Shown: positions 61,837 through 64,000 of the stretch, in pieces
How positions within the stretch are numbered: position 1 is the stretch's first letter
Layout: every line of letters begins with the position of its first letter
NCBI RefSeq assembly: GCF_003569045.1
Contig: NZ_BFCB01000004.1
Span: 124,001 to 188,000 of the forward strand
Source of the DNA: Aggregatilinea lenta
GTDB lineage: Bacteria; Chloroflexota; Anaerolineae; Aggregatilineales; Aggregatilineaceae
Reading direction: 5' to 3'
DNA: 64,000 nt
The notes under the pieces: model-generated
The model's input: only the letters and a program-made list of their open reading frames with translations
Databases searched by the model: none
Told to the model about the DNA's origin: nothing
Position numbers and translations under genes: made by a program

Positions 61837-62739
61837 ATGACGTCTACACGGAACCGTTGGAAACTTGTCGGTCAGCTGCTGATTGTGATGGTGTTGGTAG
61901 CAACTGGATTGGTAACTTCCCCTATTCGCACGTCGATCCATATCGCAGACGCCGCCCCGAATGCACAGGGGTCCGGTGATGAAAGCCTGCCGCCGCTGTC
62001 GGCGGAGGTGATCGCTCATGCGCAGACGTTGTACCAGAGCGGGCTGGCGCAAGGAAACGACCCGAACAGCTTTATCCTGATTGGCGACAGCAACAACGAA
62101 AAACCGCACTTCCTACGGGCGTTCAGCTACGGGGACTACAACCTGGGGCCGTATTCGTACCTGCAATCCGTGGTAGATGCCTACAACACGACGGGCGCGT
62201 TTGGCGCACAATACCCGTCGTCGGAGCACGGCATGACGCTGAATATGCTGATGGACCCGCTGTTCGTGAATCCGTCGGTATGTCCCGACGCGGCGAACCT
62301 GCTCGACTGTGCGATCCAGGTGTACAAGCCCAGCGTGGCGATCGTCTACATGGGCACGTACGACACCTGCAACACACCGTTCGACACGTACCTGACGAAC
62401 TTCCGCAGCGCGATGGATCTGCTCACCGAGCGCGGCGTGATCGCGATCATGACGACGTATACGGTCGCGCTGGACGAGGGCTGCTGGGCGAGCACGCCCG
62501 CCTATACGGGCGTCATTCGCGATATGGCGGCGCAGTACCAGATGCCGCTGCTCGATCTGCCGGACTACGTGAAGCCGCTGCCGGACCAGGGCATGGAGCC
62601 AGACGGCTGGCACCTGTCGTATCCGAACGATTACCACATCTCCTTCGCGGGCGATCAACTGGTCTATGGCAACACGCAGCGCGAGCTGCTGACGATGCAG
62701 ATGCTGTACATGGTGCGCCGGGACGTGATGGGGCTGTAG
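61837..62739 (+). CDS. Secreted SGNH/GDSL-like protein
   Basis: 300 residues from ATG 61837 (AAGGAG 5 bases before). Signal peptide LLIVMVLVATGLVTS. Block I is ILIGDSNNEK, with GDSN in place of GDSL, so the Ser nucleophile is kept; block V has PDGWHLSYPND, the Asp-x-x-His pair. Block III Asn is not evident, though YMGTYDTCN is in place. Probably a serine hydrolase acting on acylated carbohydrate or lipid outside the cell; the substrate is unknown. Confidence 0.68.
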   Translation: MTSTRNRWKLVGQLLIVMVLVATGLVTSPIRTSIHIADAAPNAQGSGDESLPPLSAEVIAHAQTLYQSGLAQGNDPNSFILIGDSNNEKPHFLRAFSYGDYNLGPYSYLQSVVDAYNTTGAFGAQYPSSEHGMTLNMLMDPLFVNPSVCPDAANLLDCAIQVYKPSVAIVYMGTYDTCNTPFDTYLTNFRSAMDLLTERGVIAIMTTYTVALDEGCWASTPAYTGVIRDMAAQYQMPLLDLPDYVKPLPDQGMEPDGWHLSYPNDYHISFAGDQLVYGNTQRELLTMQMLYMVRRDVMGL

Positions 62740-62772
62740 CACGGGCCTGCTGAAACTGAAACGGGAACCTGA

Positions 62773-62806
62773 AAAAGGCCGGAGCATTCATTGTCTCCGG
62801 CCTTTT
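62773..62806 (+). terminator. Intrinsic terminator of the SGNH gene
   Basis: AAAAGGCCGGAG (62773-62784) / CTCCGGCCTTTT (62795-62806), perfect 12-bp stem, 34 bases after the stop. Confidence 0.88.
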
Positions 62807-62970
62807 GATTCAGTTGCGAGTGTTTCCCGCGGGCGATTGGTGAATCGTCCCTACGGTTAGCGGTTCGCGAGATGTCCCCGTTCCTCTATGCACGCGGAGG
62901 GCAGGGGAAAACAAGAAAAACGAGCGGAGCAGGCCCCGCTCCCGCCGTACGCGGCGGGATGCTGCGCCGC

Positions 62971-64000
62971 CTAATACTGGACGTGGACCGGCGTGCCGAT
63001 TTCGGCCCAGCCATAGAACCAGGCCGCTTCGGGCGTGGGCAGGTTCACGCAGCCGTGGCTCATCGGCTGGCCGAAATTGTTATGCCAGTAGGTTCCGTGC
63101 AGCGAGTAGCCCTGGTAGAAGTACATCACGTAAGGCACGCCGGGTAGGTAGTAGCCGGGGCCGGACATGGCCTGCGAGTCGTACTTCACGTAGATGCGGT
63201 ACGTGCCCTGAACGGTTGGCGTGTTGTACAGGCCGGTGGAGACGAGCACGTTGCGCACCAACTGGCCGTTTTCGTACGCGTAGACGCGCTGGTCGCTCAG
63301 ATCGACCACGATGTCCTTGCCGACCGAGGTCGTGGGCTGGGCGGGCGCGGGCGCGTAACTCTGGGGTATGGCCGATCCGCCCGCCGGGATGACAAGCACC
63401 TGCCCAGAGTAGATGGTATAGGGGCTGCCGATGTTGTTCGCGGCGGCGAGATCCGGCCAGGAGAGGCCGTAGCGGCTGGCAATTGAGGCCAGACCTTCGC
63501 CCGCCTGTACGGTATAGGTGCCCTGCGATGCGCTGGCGGCGACGGGCTGCGCGGCTGCCGGGGCGGGATCGATCGTGACCGGGGCGGCGACCTGCTGAAC
63601 CGCGCCGTTCGGGATGGCGAGCTGCTGCCCGGCGTAGATCAGGTTCGGGCTGGCAATGCCGTTCGCGGCGGCGATGTCGGTCCACGAGACGCCGTAGGCG
63701 CGCGCGATGCTGGCGAGCGTCTCACCCCGCGCGACGATATGCGTGCCGCTCGTCGTGGCGGCAGACGCCACCTGCACCGGGGCGGTTTCGACCGGCTGCT
63801 GGACGGCGGGCTGCTGCACGACGGGTTGAACCGTTGTGCCATACGCGCCGTCGAGTGGGACGACATACCCGGCGGTGTCGGCGGACACCGGACCAGTGGC
63901 GGATGGAATAAGCAGAACCTGCCCGGCGTAGATGGTCGCGGCATTGGTGATGCCGTTCGCCATCGCCAGGGCATCGACCGTGGTGCCATATTGCAGCGCG
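62971..64000 (-). CDS. LysM - L,D-transpeptidase (YkuD), N-terminus beyond the window
   Basis: The frame is open through 64000, so the start lies outside. Three LysM modules are visible: partial YGTTVDALAMANGI, then HIVARGETLASIARAYGV and YTVQAGEGLASIASRYGL, separated by Gln/Ala/Pro linkers. The C-terminal YkuD domain has SLHGTYWHNNFGQPMSHGCVNLPTPEA with the catalytic Cys. Secreted enzymes of this type cross-link peptidoglycan or attach proteins to it. It ends 230 bases after the SGNH gene on the other strand. Confidence 0.92.
   Translation of the reverse strand, partial: ALQYGTTVDALAMANGITNAATIYAGQVLLIPSATGPVSADTAGYVVPLDGAYGTTVQPVVQQPAVQQPVETAPVQVASAATTSGTHIVARGETLASIARAYGVSWTDIAAANGIASPNLIYAGQQLAIPNGAVQQVAAPVTIDPAPAAAQPVAASASQGTYTVQAGEGLASIASRYGLSWPDLAAANNIGSPYTIYSGQVLVIPAGGSAIPQSYAPAPAQPTTSVGKDIVVDLSDQRVYAYENGQLVRNVLVSTGLYNTPTVQGTYRIYVKYDSQAMSGPGYYLPGVPYVMYFYQGYSLHGTYWHNNFGQPMSHGCVNLPTPEAAWFYGWAEIGTPVHVQY

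Noticed and set aside
1-64000. tRNA, rRNA, CRISPR array or replication origin
   Set aside because: Scanning both strands I saw no cloverleaf with a GGTTCRA arm, no rRNA signature, no spaced direct repeats and no DnaA-box cluster. A tool search could still find a divergent tRNA.

Overview
The window is GC-rich (roughly 63-65 %) bacterial chromosome with about 48 protein genes and one insertion sequence. I see no rRNA, tRNA or CRISPR array. The gene content suggests a Chloroflexota bacterium, probably Anaerolineae-like: DarA/PstA-type c-di-AMP receptors, an F420/PPOX-type flavoprotein, VKOR plus a membrane-anchored DsbA, many TolB-like (PD40), TPR and multi-PAS signalling proteins, and dispersed GTAGGGGC / CCCCTCTCC palindromes, with no outer-membrane markers. 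This assignment is inference, not proven by a marker gene.

Layout. 1-5.3 kb: end of a nonulosonic-acid locus (PseG-like glycosyl hydrolase, NeuB), a GT4 glycosyltransferase with CorA, and a BTAD regulator. 5.4-12 kb: housekeeping genes (Rel, VKOR, an S1-domain RNA-binding protein, DsbA, RecA). 12-18 kb: cell-surface proteins (a pre-peptidase-domain protein, an M23 peptidase and a PD40 propeller). 18-20.4 kb: a PPOX flavoprotein, a holin-like membrane protein and a complete IS3-family element with 3-bp target duplication. 20.5-25.5 kb: the hydrogenase maturation set hypA-hypB-hypF-hypC-hypD, without hypE. 25.7-27.6 kb: a fatty-acyl-AMP ligase with a 45-residue membrane peptide. 27.8-29.8 kb: a ParB-like/alpha-beta-hydrolase fusion lacking the nucleophile serine. 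29.9-33.4 kb: two tandem c-di-AMP receptor paralogues followed by a DUF4062-NB-ARC-TPR STAND protein, apparently one operon. 33.7-37.7 kb: REC-histidine kinase, glycerate kinase and a secreted PD40-SH3 protein. 37.7-40.9 kb: a TIR-TPR protein downstream of two tail-anchored proteins, behind a strong promoter with a long leader. 41-46 kb: YjbQ, a histidine phosphatase, a Ser/Thr kinase-TPR protein and a secreted glycosidase. 46-52.4 kb: a 9-PAS/GAF histidine kinase overlapping a REC-histidine kinase. 52.6-64 kb: a PD40 protein, a heterodimeric ABC exporter, IorAB, DinB, AraC, an SGNH protein and a LysM-YkuD L,D-transpeptidase.

The most unusual arrangements are the c-di-AMP receptor/STAND operon (29.9-33.5 kb) and the tail-anchored-protein/TIR-TPR cluster (37.7-40.9 kb). 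Both resemble nucleotide-signalling or defence modules but do not match a system I can name. Several regulatory sites are well supported by position: a LexA-like palindrome between the -35 and -10 of recA, a CRP/FNR-type site at about -42 of hypA, and several consensus promoters with 17-bp spacers.
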